Shown one piece after another: positions 21,238 to 33,539 of a stretch of 64,000 nt of DNA (position 1 is its first letter; every line of letters begins with the position of its first letter). Origin of the DNA: Scolanthus callimorphus. Its lineage: Eukaryota; Cnidaria; Anthozoa; Actiniaria; Edwardsiidae. The notes beneath the pieces were generated by a model. The model worked only from the letters and a program-made list of their open reading frames with translations. It was not told the origin of the DNA and ran no database searches. Position numbers and translations under genes: made by a program. The stretch lies in NCBI GenBank assembly GCA_033964015.1, contig CM066913.1:25756790-25820789 (forward strand), written 5' to 3'.

Positions 21238-24200
21238 GGTGGCCCGCGGGTAATTATTTGTGTGACGACACATATTCTGCAAGGCCAGTTATTGGCTTTC
21301 AACTTTATCTGATCGCTCTAAAATTTGTTTGTACCTACTGACCAATGCTTCTATTTTGTAATAAATAAAATGAATTTACGATTACAATGACTAACAAAAC
21401 CCATATTTTTACTTTCTTCGTGATTTTTCAAAAAACAGAGTTGCGAATCACTTGTTATTGCATGTATAAAGTCCTTAACTCTTCTTCTTCCATGAAGCAA
21501 AAGGTACCCTCCATTGAGACCACACACTTCGAGAAATTAACAAGGCTCAAAATCAAACACAGAAATATATGACCCTCAACAAACTATAGCTGACCTACAA
21601 TAGGTCCACCAACTACAACTACAGTTCTCTTTGAGTGTCATTTCCTCGAGAATTCAGCCTACAATACAAACGTCACTCCAAGTATGAGTTCAATGCCACA
21701 ACTTCAAGCGGTATGTGTTCAACGGTCTCGGTCACAACGCCTTCGTTTGGTGGTCAGGTTATAATTGATTTTACAGCACTTGAGATATATTCTGCTATAA
21801 CTTTTGCTAGTTTTCTTCGGATTGATTTAGGTCTGTCTTGATGTTGTCTTATTTTGCTTTCGTTTACAAGTTTAGCCTTGGGAAACTGTGATATGCTAAT
21901 TTTGGTCTTGTTCATTGTTTAGTTGTTTGTCTAAGTTTCGCGCTATTTTCGTTCTTAATTTTCCTTCATTTTAGTGCTAAAGCTGCAAGGTCAGTGGAGC
22001 TGAAGTTTAAATTTTTTGTTGAAAGGCCACAGGAGCCTAAAGGCCTAAGGAGCCTAGATTGAATTTATTGTTGAAAGGGTTCGAGCTTATTGCTTATTGT
22101 TGAAGAGAAGCCGAGAGTCAACAAATTGTTGTTAGGCCAGTGTGCCGAAGTTGAGATTTATTGTTACGAAGCCCAAGGAGCTTGTACATTAATTGTTTGA
22201 CGATGGACAAGGTAATCAGGCTGCAGATTCCGGTTTTACAGCCACTGCTGGGCGAACGCGTCCTTTTTGCGCCATGATACCGTTGTAGATATTGGCCTAG
22301 TCTAGCTGTTAAACGTGAAGTGGTAAAGATTGGCAATCAGATGAAAGTGAATAACCTGTAAGGAAAAATACAATCATTGGAATTATACATAAATGTTGTA
22401 GTGTCGCAATCGCGCTTGTTTTGTTACAATGAGACTACTTGAGCACAAGGATATGACTACTACAAGCGTTTTGCCTTTGATGGCATACCCTTGAGCCCGC
22501 TTTAGCGAGCTGTCAGTGGTCATCTTCTTGGACTTTGGGGTTTATTGGTTTGCCTGCACCTTATTTTGTTTTCCTTTCTTTGATCCTTTAGTTACCTACT
22601 ACCATGTCTGTGCCATAAAGTTTGTTTGTTTTGTTTTGACCCATGTGGAATAGAGAGGGGTTATTCTAAGACTGTCAATTTGTTTTTAAAATGTTAGTCA
22701 AAAGCATTTGCGAAACTTCGACGACGTGGCTTGACTTACGTTTGGGATTGTTTGTCCACTTTGTACAAACTTCTAGAGTCGCACATGACATGGAAGGCCT
22801 TTCTGGCCATATCTTAACATTCTATGCGTTGCTAGTGCTGGCTAAGTGATAATAAAGATTTTACATACAATGTGTTCTATATGAAAAAATATGATAAAAA
22901 ATAGACAGTCTTTCGAAATTGTATCAATATATTTCGCGAAACATAATTTACAAGCTATCTGAGGATGAAACCGTGGGTCATTAACTAACCGTAGAGCAAA
23001 AAAGATAACCCATTTACGGATCGAGAACCTTAAAAACCACACCCTTTTCCTAGGCTTTAGTTATTTGTGAAGTTTCCAATTGGGGAATATATGTGCATTT
23101 TAGGCATTTTAGGCAAAAATGTTTACGAACCTTCAACATTGTTTTAGGTTTGCGAACTTTATGCGAGTAACACTATACTTGCATTTCACGCCACTCAAAT
23201 GCACGAGTTTTTTTATTTTGTTTTACTTTTTGGGTAAAATGTGCGTTTAATAAGTGTTCTCAATGACGGGGCACGTTCTATGATGTTTCACCTGTGAACG
23301 TGAAGTCATTTTGCATTTGCAAACAACGCTCCACAAATCAAAACGAGGGATTGAGTGCTGTAGCTGTAGAGTAGTCTATTGACGTATTTATTTCACTTAA
23401 ATTCATAATAAACGAATTGATATCGATAAACATAGCTTTTTAGGGGGGGGGGGGGGGGGGGGGCACAAAGCAAAACACAAACGAAGCTACCTCTATATAT
23501 ACCAGTCAGTTTGACTTGTACTTTGAAAAAACCTGGGTTCCGTTGGTCAAGTTTGTTCGAACTACTCATTAAAACAATTCCATCCCATGTCTTCCCTGCT
23601 TGCAGAGACCTCATTTAATCCGATGTCATTTTCTATTGATAAATGTGGTTAGTAGTATGTTCTCACGAGTGGTATTTGTATTCGTTCAATTTAGCAAATA
23701 CTTCCAACAGCAAATACTTCCAACAGCTTAACTAGTAGTGTTTCCCCCATCTCCATTCGAGCATCGCATTGTAGTTCTATAGTTTCGATTCTCAAATCCC
23801 AAAAGCAACATTTTTGCTGGCTGCTGGCAAAAAAAGTAGATTTAATCATTTTTGGTGCTGGCTGGCAAATAACAGTACAACAGGCACATGGTTGCTGGCA
23901 ACGCTTGTTACTCTAGGTGAGTGCTGGCTAGGAATAAGTATAAAGGGGCACTCCCTGGCTGGCTTTGAGGAACGGATGTTTTTTCCCCACGAAGATTAAT
24001 AATTAGCTTATTAATGGCTTCTAGTACTATTAAAGATGTTTTTGCTATGTTTTGATTAAATAAGAGAAAATGTTCGTTGAGCCCTCCTGTTATATGCTCA
24101 CTGATTATGTGCAAAGAATAAGTAATGGGGAAACCTAGCAATGTTAAACCATTCACATTTAGAGATCCAGCATATTTTCGGGCCGGGAAAATTTAGAATT

Positions 24201-25396
24201 TAGAAATCCCAAGTGCATCCCAAGTGCTGATAGAATACCCTGCTAAGGTTGGGGATAAGGCTGGGAGTCTTATAAAGTAGTTGTTATTGTGTAGGAGATA
24301 CAGAATGGTGCTTATCACCTGTGGTGCTGCGAGGAAAGGGGTGACTCTCCATACTTAATTAATGCTAATGAGTAAGGATGTTTTATTTATGCCTGAGCGG
24401 AAATAAGAACAAGTACTATAAGATACTGTTAATCAATACTAACGGTCTATCAATCTATTACAAGTTTTAAAATTTTCTGGCCTTGAACTGATGCCAAAAG
24501 TCAAAATACGTTACTAAGATCGATGAAATTTATATTAAATTACGATTATGGTGCAAATCCAAGACTGTGATTTCATATCAGTTATTAGTATATACCAGCT
24601 CGGCAACATTATAAGAACGAGCAATTTGATTGGTTTAGAATCTCGGAATCTGAGACATTTATCTCCGAAACAGTAGATATTGTATTGGCAACCAAATTAC
24701 ATGTAGTTGCAGATATTTACGATGAGATTTAGTAAAAAAATGCCGGAAGAAAAGGCAGGCAACAAAACTGAAGAAGTACCACTAGATTTTTTTGTCTCGA
24801 AATCGGTCTCTAATAATAAAGTCTCACAAATCGTCTGATCTCATTCGAAAAACACGGTTGCACTGAAACCCGACTGAAAAACTTTGGCTGACACGGCATG
24901 AATGACATGAATGTATTTTTCCCTTTATTTTGTTGCTTTTACAAAAATCTAAACTGCAACTATACTACAAAAAACCTACAAAATACAGTCGAAAGACCTA
25001 ATTTTCAAAGTACCTGAGGATGGTTTGTGTCTTGCAACGACTGATCAGCAGCGTTCTTATAAACTTTTTTCACAAGGTTTCGAAGTGTTTACGGTGTTTA
25101 TTCACTCTATTCAGTCCATCAAACTATTGTGCCAATGGCTGCCGACATAGTTAATGGAGTGGAATGGTTGGGAAGCCCGGCAAACTTCAAAGGGTCAACA
25201 CAATAGCGTGGGCTGGATGTTGAGAGGGGCTATCACGTGTTATATCCCAGTGATCAATTTTAACGCGCGCTCATTGGTTGAAACGTATCACGTGGTGTAT
25301 TTTCAGAGATATCAGACGATATTGTCCGTCGGAAGTGATATCCGTCCTGGGAGAAATGTTTTAAGCAAAAACTTGATATTTTCTGTTAAAAAAATA
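21238..25396. other. Long interval without recognisable genes
   Basis: No protein family, RNA gene or complete element is recognised. Contains a diverged short repeat near 22010-22200 (GGAGCCTA, TTATTGTTGAA recurring), a poly-G tract at 23443-23463 and scattered microsatellites. Short frames have no domain signal. Confidence 0.4.
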
Positions 25397-25525
25397 ATGG
25401 AAAACAAGCAACCAAGGTTTTTGTCTAAGAATGTTGATGAAATACGGAAATTGGTGACTGAGGCCACACCGGAAAACACAAAAAAGTCAACTAAACAGGC
25501 CGTGAATGGTTTACAAAGTTGTTAG
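25397..25525 (+). pseudogene. Short frame resembling the N-terminus of Crypton-like recombinase-family proteins
   Basis: Begins MENKQPRFLSKNVDEIRKLV and continues TPENTKKSTKQAVNGLQS. The 'NTKKST..AV' pattern recalls the start of Crypton/DUF3504-type proteins that are repetitive in cnidarian genomes. No recombinase core follows. The CACGTG-rich 25220-25330 upstream and the hairpin at 26126-26298 might be the element's ends. Weak call. Confidence 0.3.
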
Positions 25526-26125
25526 GTTTTTTTTGTTGTTTCAATCCAAGTTAATTCGGTTTGACATCGCGAAAAAAATGAAAGAACTAAACAAAAAAGA
25601 GCAAAATGACGATAAAAGAATTGTTTTTAAACTTACCATTTTGTTATAGCTTGGCAAATAGAAAAACAACTTGCAATCAGCTCAACCAAAATCCAACCAC
25701 TTCGAGTGTAGTCCAGCAAGCCGACTTCCAAGTTCGATCAGCAGCGCTAAATGTTTCCAACTCTGCATTTCACGGCTGTAATTTATACTTCAGTTCACAG
25801 CAGAACAATTAATTAACAGTCCGGCAAGGAATTACACCTGAAAACCCGGAATCTGGGCTAGATTTCTGTAGAAAAGCACTCGGGAAAGCAGTAGAACTTG
25901 TTCGTTGTAAATTTGTTTTGTGAATTCGCTCTGATTTCTTCTAGCCCCACGTTAGGGTTTGATTGACAGTTTTTGTGTCAACCAATCACAGCTCGAATAA
26001 AAATATCTTAGCCAATCACCGCTTACGATTTCCCTTTTCGCGCCATACTGCAGTTTAGTGGTTTTCTCACGTTCACAATGTTTTTTTCTCTCTCGAGTTT
26101 TTCAGTGAAGTCGCTGGGATATAAA

Positions 26126-26298
26126 ATAAATAAACCCCTTCTTGGCTTGCTGTAATATCGGCGGATAATGTCCGCGGATGAAAAATGGTCCTCAAAAATT
26201 CACAGTTGCCCTCTTGGCCAACTGTTCATTTTTTGTACCATTTTTCATCCTTGGACATTATCCGCCGATATTATAGCCGCCAGAAGGGGTTTATTTAA
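26126..26298. repeat. Large imperfect hairpin
   Basis: Arms AATAAATAAACCCCTTCTTG and its complement at the far end, with inner matches TAATATCGGCGGATAATGTC / GACATTATCCGCCGATATTA and GATGAAAAATGGT / ACCATTTTTCATC. This is typical of the terminal hairpins of local foldback elements. Confidence 0.65.
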
Positions 26299-26894
26299 TT
26301 GACCATGCACAATCTTTTATTTCACCCTTATCTAATATACCGTGACCCTGCACAAACAAAAGGATTCCTCTGAAAAAGTGAACAAAGACATAGTACAATA
26401 ACAGGGTGTCAGGTTTCCTAACCATTCTCCTCTATAAACTATGCTGCCGACGAATAATTGGGGTAATCTGCCGTGTAAGAACCATTCCCAGCTCTCCTTT
26501 CATCATGATTCGTTCTACTAAACAAAAGAAGCTTTTGTGACGCAGCTGGTGAGTTGTTCCAGGTTCTTACACGGGAGAACAGCCAATAATTTCCGTCTCC
26601 CGAAACTCTTTTGGCGAATATGCTTACAAATGCTCTTCAACTTGAACCTAAATCCTCCTTGAATTAAAATCCTACAATATCTTGATCGTTAGAGGTCCAA
26701 TTTTGATGAAAATCCCTTGGATTGTCCATTTCATTCTCCCGAGGACTTTTTGTTTCAGGAAAAACAAGCTCTGGAATTAATTAACATAATTCAACATTGT
26801 CTACAACCACACCATGCTTTTATGTAGACTCCTCATCTTCAATATGACAAGCCGCACGCTCTTAGTTACGGGATTTGAAGCCCTGCCCCCTACT

Positions 26895-26923
26895 GAGATC
26901 GAGGACTTTTTGTCCTCGATCTC
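26895..26923. repeat. Perfect 12-bp hairpin with 5-nt loop
   Basis: GAGATCGAGGAC, TTTTT, GTCCTCGATCTC. No adjacent gene, so a terminator role cannot be argued. Confidence 0.7.
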
Positions 26924-27204
26924 TGTGGGATACGTTTCTTGTCCACAGAAACGTCTAATTAGTGCCACATTCCATTCGAGGCGATGCGTTTTATCTGTCA
27001 GCAGTGCTACAAATAGAACTACTTTACGTCCCAAGTAAAAAGCGATGGTGATAAAATTCAATGAACACAGACAGTTAAGGGAGTTGTTTTTTACTACGTA
27101 CGGACTGTATGAATTTTCGCATAGATCCGTTATCTGTCAGTGATTTTTAAGCGACTTTTTCACCTGTCATAAAAAAAAATGCACCGTTTCGCCCAAGTAA
27201 GGTA

Positions 27205-27310
27205 TTCCAAGCAGCCCTAGGATTCCGGATTCCAACCTACTGGATTCCGGATTCCATACCAGTAGATTCCGGATTCCATAACTCTCAAAGAATCCGGATT
27301 CCAATTTTTC
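27205..27310. repeat. Short tandem GGATTCCGGATTCCA repeat
   Basis: About six copies of GGATTC/GGATTCC with small spacers (ACTGGATTCCGGATTCCATA type). Confidence 0.7.
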
Positions 27311-28033
27311 TTTATCTGAATAAACGAGATAGCAACAGTTTTTAACACTGCCAGGCTGATTTTGGCTGGTTTATCTCGGAGTAATTATTCAGATTTACAC
27401 TAAATTAAAAATATTTTGCCGTTAACTTTTGACCGTAATTGTTCGCACTATATAAATATCATTGAATTATAACAACTATTATACGAAACAGGCCCGGCCA
27501 GGGGGTACTTCAATACCCGGATACCCGATATTTTTCTCTAAGATACCAAAATGAGTCTTGACGCACATTGAAGTAGTGTAAAAATTCTTCAGGTTTACAA
27601 TAATGATTATTTTACTCCCGCAATTTTTTTTTAGCTCGAATAAACCTCGAATAAACTACTTTTCACATCCACCTCTATTAGACACATAGCTTCGTTTTTT
27701 ATTCTTCTGGTTTCTCGATGCCTCTAACTGACAGACTGGCGTTTAGCTCTCATGGCCTCGTCTTAGATGTTGTTTGTTCTCTTCTCATCTTCCAGCTAGT
27801 TACGTTCCTTGTGCTCTTAAATGACGTAATCGTAACGACAAACCACCGAACTTCACATAATAAACTTTTGTCTTTTTTGAATTGCTTCAAGCAAACACTC
27901 AATCGCTAAATATGCGTCATTCACTAAAGTTTTTGAGTAACTCTAAAAGATAAAGATTGTGACCTTCTATTTCAGAGTTAAATAAATACTGCTTTGCTTC
28001 TATAATCTATATATTAATACCGTAAGGAAAATC

Positions 28034-28640
28034 GTGTCGACACTCGCTCCGCTCAGCCCTGAAGCTGTGCCGCCAAAAGAAGTTCGCAAACCCGAAGGGA
28101 AGGTGGAAATCTGGACCATGAGCGTGTTTTTGTTGGAAAAGATTCACCTCGGGCTAAGTTCTAATTCAAGCGATTTCTTAAGCGAGGGACAAAGCCGCCA
28201 TCGCCGCCATGTTGAATTCTCCCACAGAAACTAAAAAGGAACTCGGTTCGCGCAGCCGAAAGCACCATTGACATTCAAACCTAAATGGTTCTCTTACAGA
28301 TTACATACAGGAATGTGCAGGGATAATTCTAACTTGAAAGATTTGAGCTGAGAAAAATTTTCATTCAAGTTTCAACAAACGTACACACTACATTGCTTCC
28401 CTCGGAGCACGCGCCAAGTCATGCTAAGTCGAAACGACACATTTACAAAACAAAGTCCGTGAAAATCATGAATAATATTCTCTAAGTATAAATCCTGACG
28501 GCTCTATCGCAAAACGAAGGACACAATCCCGAAGAAAAAGAGGAAATCCCTCCAGTGGGCATGCTTTTGTTGGAAAAGATTCACTTTGGGCTAAGTTCTA
28601 ATTCAAACAATTTTTTAACCGAGGGATAAAGCCGAAAAAA
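28034..28640 (+). repeat. Interspersed repeat with conserved short frame (copies 2 and 3)
   Basis: 28034-28234 translates to a 66-aa frame containing SVFLLEKIHLGLSSNSSDFL and EGQSRHRRHVEFSHRN, matching the minus-strand copy at 14756-14941. A second partial copy follows at 28560-28635 (TTTGTTGGAAAAGATTCAC, then GGGCTAAGTTCTAATTC). The two plus-strand copies are tandem relatives. Nature unknown. Confidence 0.5.
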
Positions 28641-28740
28641 TATAAACAATATAAACTAAAAAAAATAATTAGTCCTTAGACCATTTTTACTTGCCCTGTT
28701 TCTTCTCTCCCCTCGCTGAGATATGATAAACATACAAACA

Positions 28741-29376
28741 ATTCCGAAGTCAAATTGCGCTTTCGATTTTCACGGGTTCTTTGACCGATTTGAGAGACTG
28801 ACACACGCGTGATTTTGTCAAAGCAGGGAGACCAGTGCAAAAAAAAAATCCTTTTGGGCTCACTTCATTTATTTCGGCATGGTGGGACGGGGTACTCATG
28901 CTGATGGGAGGTTATTAGTAATGTAAATCCAGCAGTTTATGGAAAGGGAAAATCATGAACCCCTCCCCACAATCATATGGCCATTGTGATTTTTTTCCCC
29001 GTTTTTTTTAAACAGAGAACACTTTTAGTAAATTTCCCCCTTACACTCCGTGAATTAATTCCGAAGTCAAATTGCGCTTTCGATTTTCACAGGTTCTTTG
29101 ACCGATTTGAGAGACGGACACGCGTGATTTTGTCAAACCAAGCAGTGCAAAAAAAAAAAATCCTTTTGGGCTCACTTCATTTATTTCGGCATGGTGGGAC
29201 GGGGTACTCATGCTGATGGGAGAGGTTATTAGTAATGTAAATCCAGCAGTTTATGAAAGGGGAAATCATGAACCCCTCCCCACATCCATATGGCCATTGT
29301 GATTTTTTCCCCCGTTTTTTTTTTAAACAGAGAACACTTTAAGTAAAATAAATTTCCCCCTTACACTCCGTTAATT
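28741..29376 (+). repeat. Tandem duplication of a ~318-bp unit
   Basis: Unit 1 (28741-29057) and unit 2 (29058-29376) both run from ATTCCGAAGTCAAATTGCGC through CATGGTGGGACGGGG to CCCCCTTACACTCCGT. They differ by small indels, mainly in A and T runs, so the duplication is recent. No gene product recognised. Confidence 0.8.
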
Positions 29377-29395
29377 TTTCACGGGCATCAGCTAG

Positions 29396-31470
29396 TTAAC
29401 AATTATTCGCCGAAGGCTCAGTGAATAGTGGCGAATAGTCCCCGAGACCGGAGGTCGAGGGGACTATTCGCCACTATTCACTGAGCCTGAGGAGAATAAT
29501 TGTTTTAGTATATACTACACGGGAACACTCCAAAAAATATCCGAACGACACTAAATGTGGCGTTTGCCGACATTTTGGTAGCCTCTTTCTGTATGCGTGA
29601 CGTTTGTCACGCACGTGACATTACGTCAGACTTCACTACAAGCATTCGGCTACTGAACACATGGTGGAAACTTGCTGCTGTTTTAGAGAAGCAAAAACGC
29701 TAGAAAACACTTGTTTTAAAACCTTAATATCGACTACGATAAACGATTTAAGTTTTTAGAAGGTTGCAAGGATGGATTCAAGGGATAAATTCGCATTTTG
29801 TGCCTTGGATTATGAATTGTGAAACTGCAGAGTTGCTTCGCTGAAAACACTTTGCCTTTGGTCCCCATTTCACCACCGATGGATGACTATATTTTTCAAC
29901 CTGCTGGCAGAGAAATTCAAGATTCGTTTGGAATATTCAAACAGAAATTTGGGAAATTAACCTCTTCAAACTCTGGGACAACGAGGAAGACCTTGTTCAT
30001 AAAAAGAGAGACCACTTTAAATACGTTTGATGTCGGATGGCTCGTGATCAAGCGAATCAACAAGTCGACGGTAAGCTTAACTGAAATTCTCTCTTAAACT
30101 GCACTCAATCACTGGCTTCTACGATTTACTGTCCCTTTCAACCTACAGGTACATGTAAATGTTCGGCAAAGTAGATATGTTTTCGACAAAATTGCCTTAA
30201 TTAATATGTTGTTGTGAATGTAATTCGTCTCTCAAATGTGCCGTGAACGAATCATCGATCTCTGTGATTCCGAAGAACTGAAAAACAAGAACAGCACATT
30301 TTCGAAGTTCAAGAAATACATTCTCTCTCTGATTCACCTTGAAAAACTAAAGAGACAACATAAGTTAATTGAGAAAGATTTTTCCGTTGCATTTCGAATC
30401 AGATAGTTCCTTTAGAAAGTAAAAATATCCGAACCACTTGCACTCGGGCTTCTCAATCTCGGGATAATGCTTTCGATCTCTTTCGATCAACGGTCCTACT
30501 CAATGTTGTCTCTTTAGTTCTTCAAGGTGAATCAGAGAGAATGTATTTCTTGAACTTCGAAAATGTGCTGTTCTTGTTTTTCAGTTCTTCGGAATCACAG
30601 AGATCGATGATTCGTTCACGGCACTTTTGAGAGACGAATTACATTCACAACAACATATTAATTAAGGCAATTTTGTCGAAAACATATCTACTTTGCCGAA
30701 CATTTACATGTACCTGTAGGTTGGAAGGGACAGTAAATCGTAGAAGCCAGTCATTGAGTGCAGTTTAAGAGAGAATTTCAGTTAAGCTTACCGTCGACTT
30801 GTTGATTCGCTTGATCACGAGCCATCCGACATCAAACGTATTTAAAGTGGTCTCTCTTTTTATGAACAAGGTCTTCCTCGTTGTCCCAAAGTTTGAAGAG
30901 GTTAATTTCCCAAATTTCTGTTTGAATATTCCAAACGAATCTTGAATTTCTCTGCCAGCAGGTTGAAAAATATAGTCATCCATCGGTGGTGAAATGGCGA
31001 CCAAAGGCAAAGGCAAAGTGTTTTCAGCGAAGCAACTCTGCAGTTTCACAATCCATAATCCAAGGCACAAAATGCGAATTTATCCATTGAATCCATCCTT
31101 GCAACCTTCTAAAAACTTAAATCGTTTATCGTATTCGATATTAAGGTTTTAAAACAAGTGTTTTCTAGCGTTTTTGCTTCTCTAAAACAGCAGCAAGTTT
31201 CCACCATGTGTTAGTAGCCGAATGCTTGTAGTGAAGTCTGACGGAATGTCACGTGCGTGACAAACGTCACGCATACAAAAAGAGACTACAAAATGTCGGC
31301 AAATGCCACATTTAGTGTCGTTCGGATATTTTTTGGAGTGTTCCCGTGTAGTATATACTAAAACAATTATTCTCCTCAGGCTCAGTGAATAGTGGCGAAT
31401 AGTCCCCTCGACCTCCGGTCTCGGGGACTATTCGCCACTATTCACTTCGCCTTCGGCGAATAATTGTTAA
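29396..31470. repeat. 2.07-kb palindrome (966-bp arms, 141-bp spacer)
   Basis: The left arm 29396-30361 and right arm 30503-31470 are near-perfect inverted copies. The ends read TTAACAATTATTCGCCGAAG and complement, and each arm starts with a smaller hairpin (GAATAGTGGCGAATAGTCCC). Each arm holds the same frame (29819-30097 plus; 30765-31070 minus) with FQPAGREIQDSFGIFKQKFG and VGWLVIKRINKST ending at ACG|GTAAGC, a good splice donor. Small differences (an extra GGCAAA block in the right arm) show the arms have drifted slightly. Either a foldback element or a head-to-head duplication. Product unknown. Confidence 0.75.
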
Positions 31471-33109
31471 TTATCCCGAGATAGCGAACCAATCAAAACG
31501 CGCGATCTATGGAGGTTCCCGTGTAGTATATACTAAAACGTAACGAGTCCGGTCAAATTAGCCCGAAAAAACCCCGAACCTGGAAAAAATTGCAGCATGG
31601 GAAATTTTTGGTACTAATTGTCAAAAATATATGTAGGAATAACCGACCGGGGGAAGTTAGTTAAATTTTTGGTTTTACCAGCGACGTCAAGGGCGCCTTT
31701 TGTTTTCGGCGGCACTTAGTGAAAACAGAAACTGGGAGAATGTTTATGGACTGTACAGAAGAAACCGGGGAAGATTTAATAAGGGTTTTGGGTTGAGTTA
31801 CGGCTATGAACAGTTTATTTCTTTTTTTTTTCTCTTAGCGTATAATATTCGAACTTTAGTGTATCACCTACGCGGGAAATACAAGGATCATACGGGATTA
31901 GTCAAAACTCAGGATTATTTAGTCATTATTTTGCAGAACTGGTTATAAACAAGCACAAAGTTCACATCTATGCAATCACAGTATGCAGTAGAAAATTGCG
32001 TAAAATCGCGTTCAATATCACACCGAGTTACGGCTATACAGTCTATAGCCCTCCCTTCGAATTGCTCGCTTTCATTGTCCAAGTGCCACCGAAAACAACA
32101 GGCTTCCTTCGTGCAGACGGAAAACCCCAAATTTTACCAACTTCCCCAAAACAGATTTTCACAAAATTTGGACACGTATTTCTCACATATGCTCCTGAGA
32201 ATTTGCTGTATAAAAATGCCATGTTGCTATTTTTTTCCAGGTTAAACCCTAAATTGGCCGGACTATAAGCTTGTTGCTTGACTTCGGGTAACTTCGGTAT
32301 ATCTAATTGAGATGTGTTCCTCTGAATTCGGCGGCGAACCGCTTTCGTCCGAAACCTCTTGAAATTTGCATGAAGTCGTCAATTCTATAATGATTTAAAC
32401 TGTTTAAAAAAAATATCGACGGGGCCACCAAACTGCAGTTGAAAGTACCAACTTCTTCCAAAATAAGCGTAAGCGTAACGTGCCGGGAAAACTGAAACCT
32501 GGAATAAACTAACTCTGTTGCCTCTTTTAAACATTCCAACTTGTTGACTTATGTCAACAAAGTGGAAAGAAAATATGAAATAACATACATACCAACAAAA
32601 ACAAAGGAAAATTTATTTCTTTCCGCACCTTTTCGAAGTAAATGCTTACAAACTTTCACGAGCTGCCAAAATCGGCAACGTGTTTATGCAAATTACTTAT
32701 GAATGCAAATCAGCTAGGATTGTGTGAGTCTTGTCACGCGCGTAGTTTTAAAACACTTATTCTATTTTAATTTCGGTGGATAATGGTTTTGTGAATATCT
32801 ACAATCAAATGCAAAAGTAGTTGGCGCACTTGCCCTTCCGTTCCCTTCCTGCCTCTTTCAATGTTGGCTGGAAAATTACGCAGCTTTGTCCAGCTCAACT
32901 AGCAACATTGGAAGGGCGAAGGCGGAGGAAAGGGAAGGCAAGTGCGCCAACGTTTTGCATTTCATTTTCGCTTCAAAAGTGGTGTTAATTTGCACCGGAA
33001 GTGAATGGAGCTCTATGTCTGTGTGCAACGGCTCGTGTGAATGTAGGAGAAAATAGGGGGTTTGTAGAGAGATAGAGAGGAAAGCATGGAATAGAGGACG
33101 TGTTGTGAG
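31471..33109. other. No gene recognised
   Basis: Repeats the palindrome-arm motif GTTCCCGTGTAGTATATACT at about 31517. Two overlapping frames at 31970-32268 carry no recognisable domain. A short inverted pair (CTTCCCTTTCC-type and GGAAAGGGAAGG) brackets 32835-32945. Confidence 0.4.
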
Positions 33110-33337
33110 CATTCTCGAACCCAGAGCTCCCCTGCTCGTCACCTCGCGGGGGAGGCTCTGATGACAGCCATTGACGCATGCGCGAGATTTGATACAGAGC
33201 CGCTGAGAGAAACACCTTTCTGCGCATGCCCCAACGTTTAAAATCAGCCAATCAGCGAAGGCCCTCAAACCTCAAATGGATGTCCCCAGAGCCTCCCCTG
33301 CGAGCAGACGAGCCGGGGAGCTCTTGGTTCGAGAATG
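33110..33337. mobile_element. 228-bp MITE with perfect 9-bp TSD (copy 2)
   Basis: TIRs CATTCTCGAACCCAGAGCTC and the near-complement GAGCTCTTGGTTCGAGAATG. TGTTGTGAG is duplicated exactly at 33101-33109 and 33338-33346. Same family as 17393-17613; the two interiors match in part in inverted order. Likely non-autonomous Mutator-like; no ORF of substance. Confidence 0.8.
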
Positions 33338-33539
33338 TGTTGTGAGGTTTTATTTTTGTAGATTATTTTCTTCTGAGTGTGCGATAGTTTTGTATGAGAA
33401 AAATATTTTTTCTTCACGATGTATGCAATGAATTTAACGGAACAGTGAAAATGTTAACAAGAAAATGTAACAAAACTTGCATGTGATTTCGGTGTTTCAG
33501 AAAACTGATCGAAAGTAATGCCCGAACTGTTTTTTTCTA

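Noticed and set aside
26895..26923. Transcription terminator
   Set aside because: A perfect hairpin, but no gene ends nearby and the intrinsic bacterial-type terminator model does not apply.
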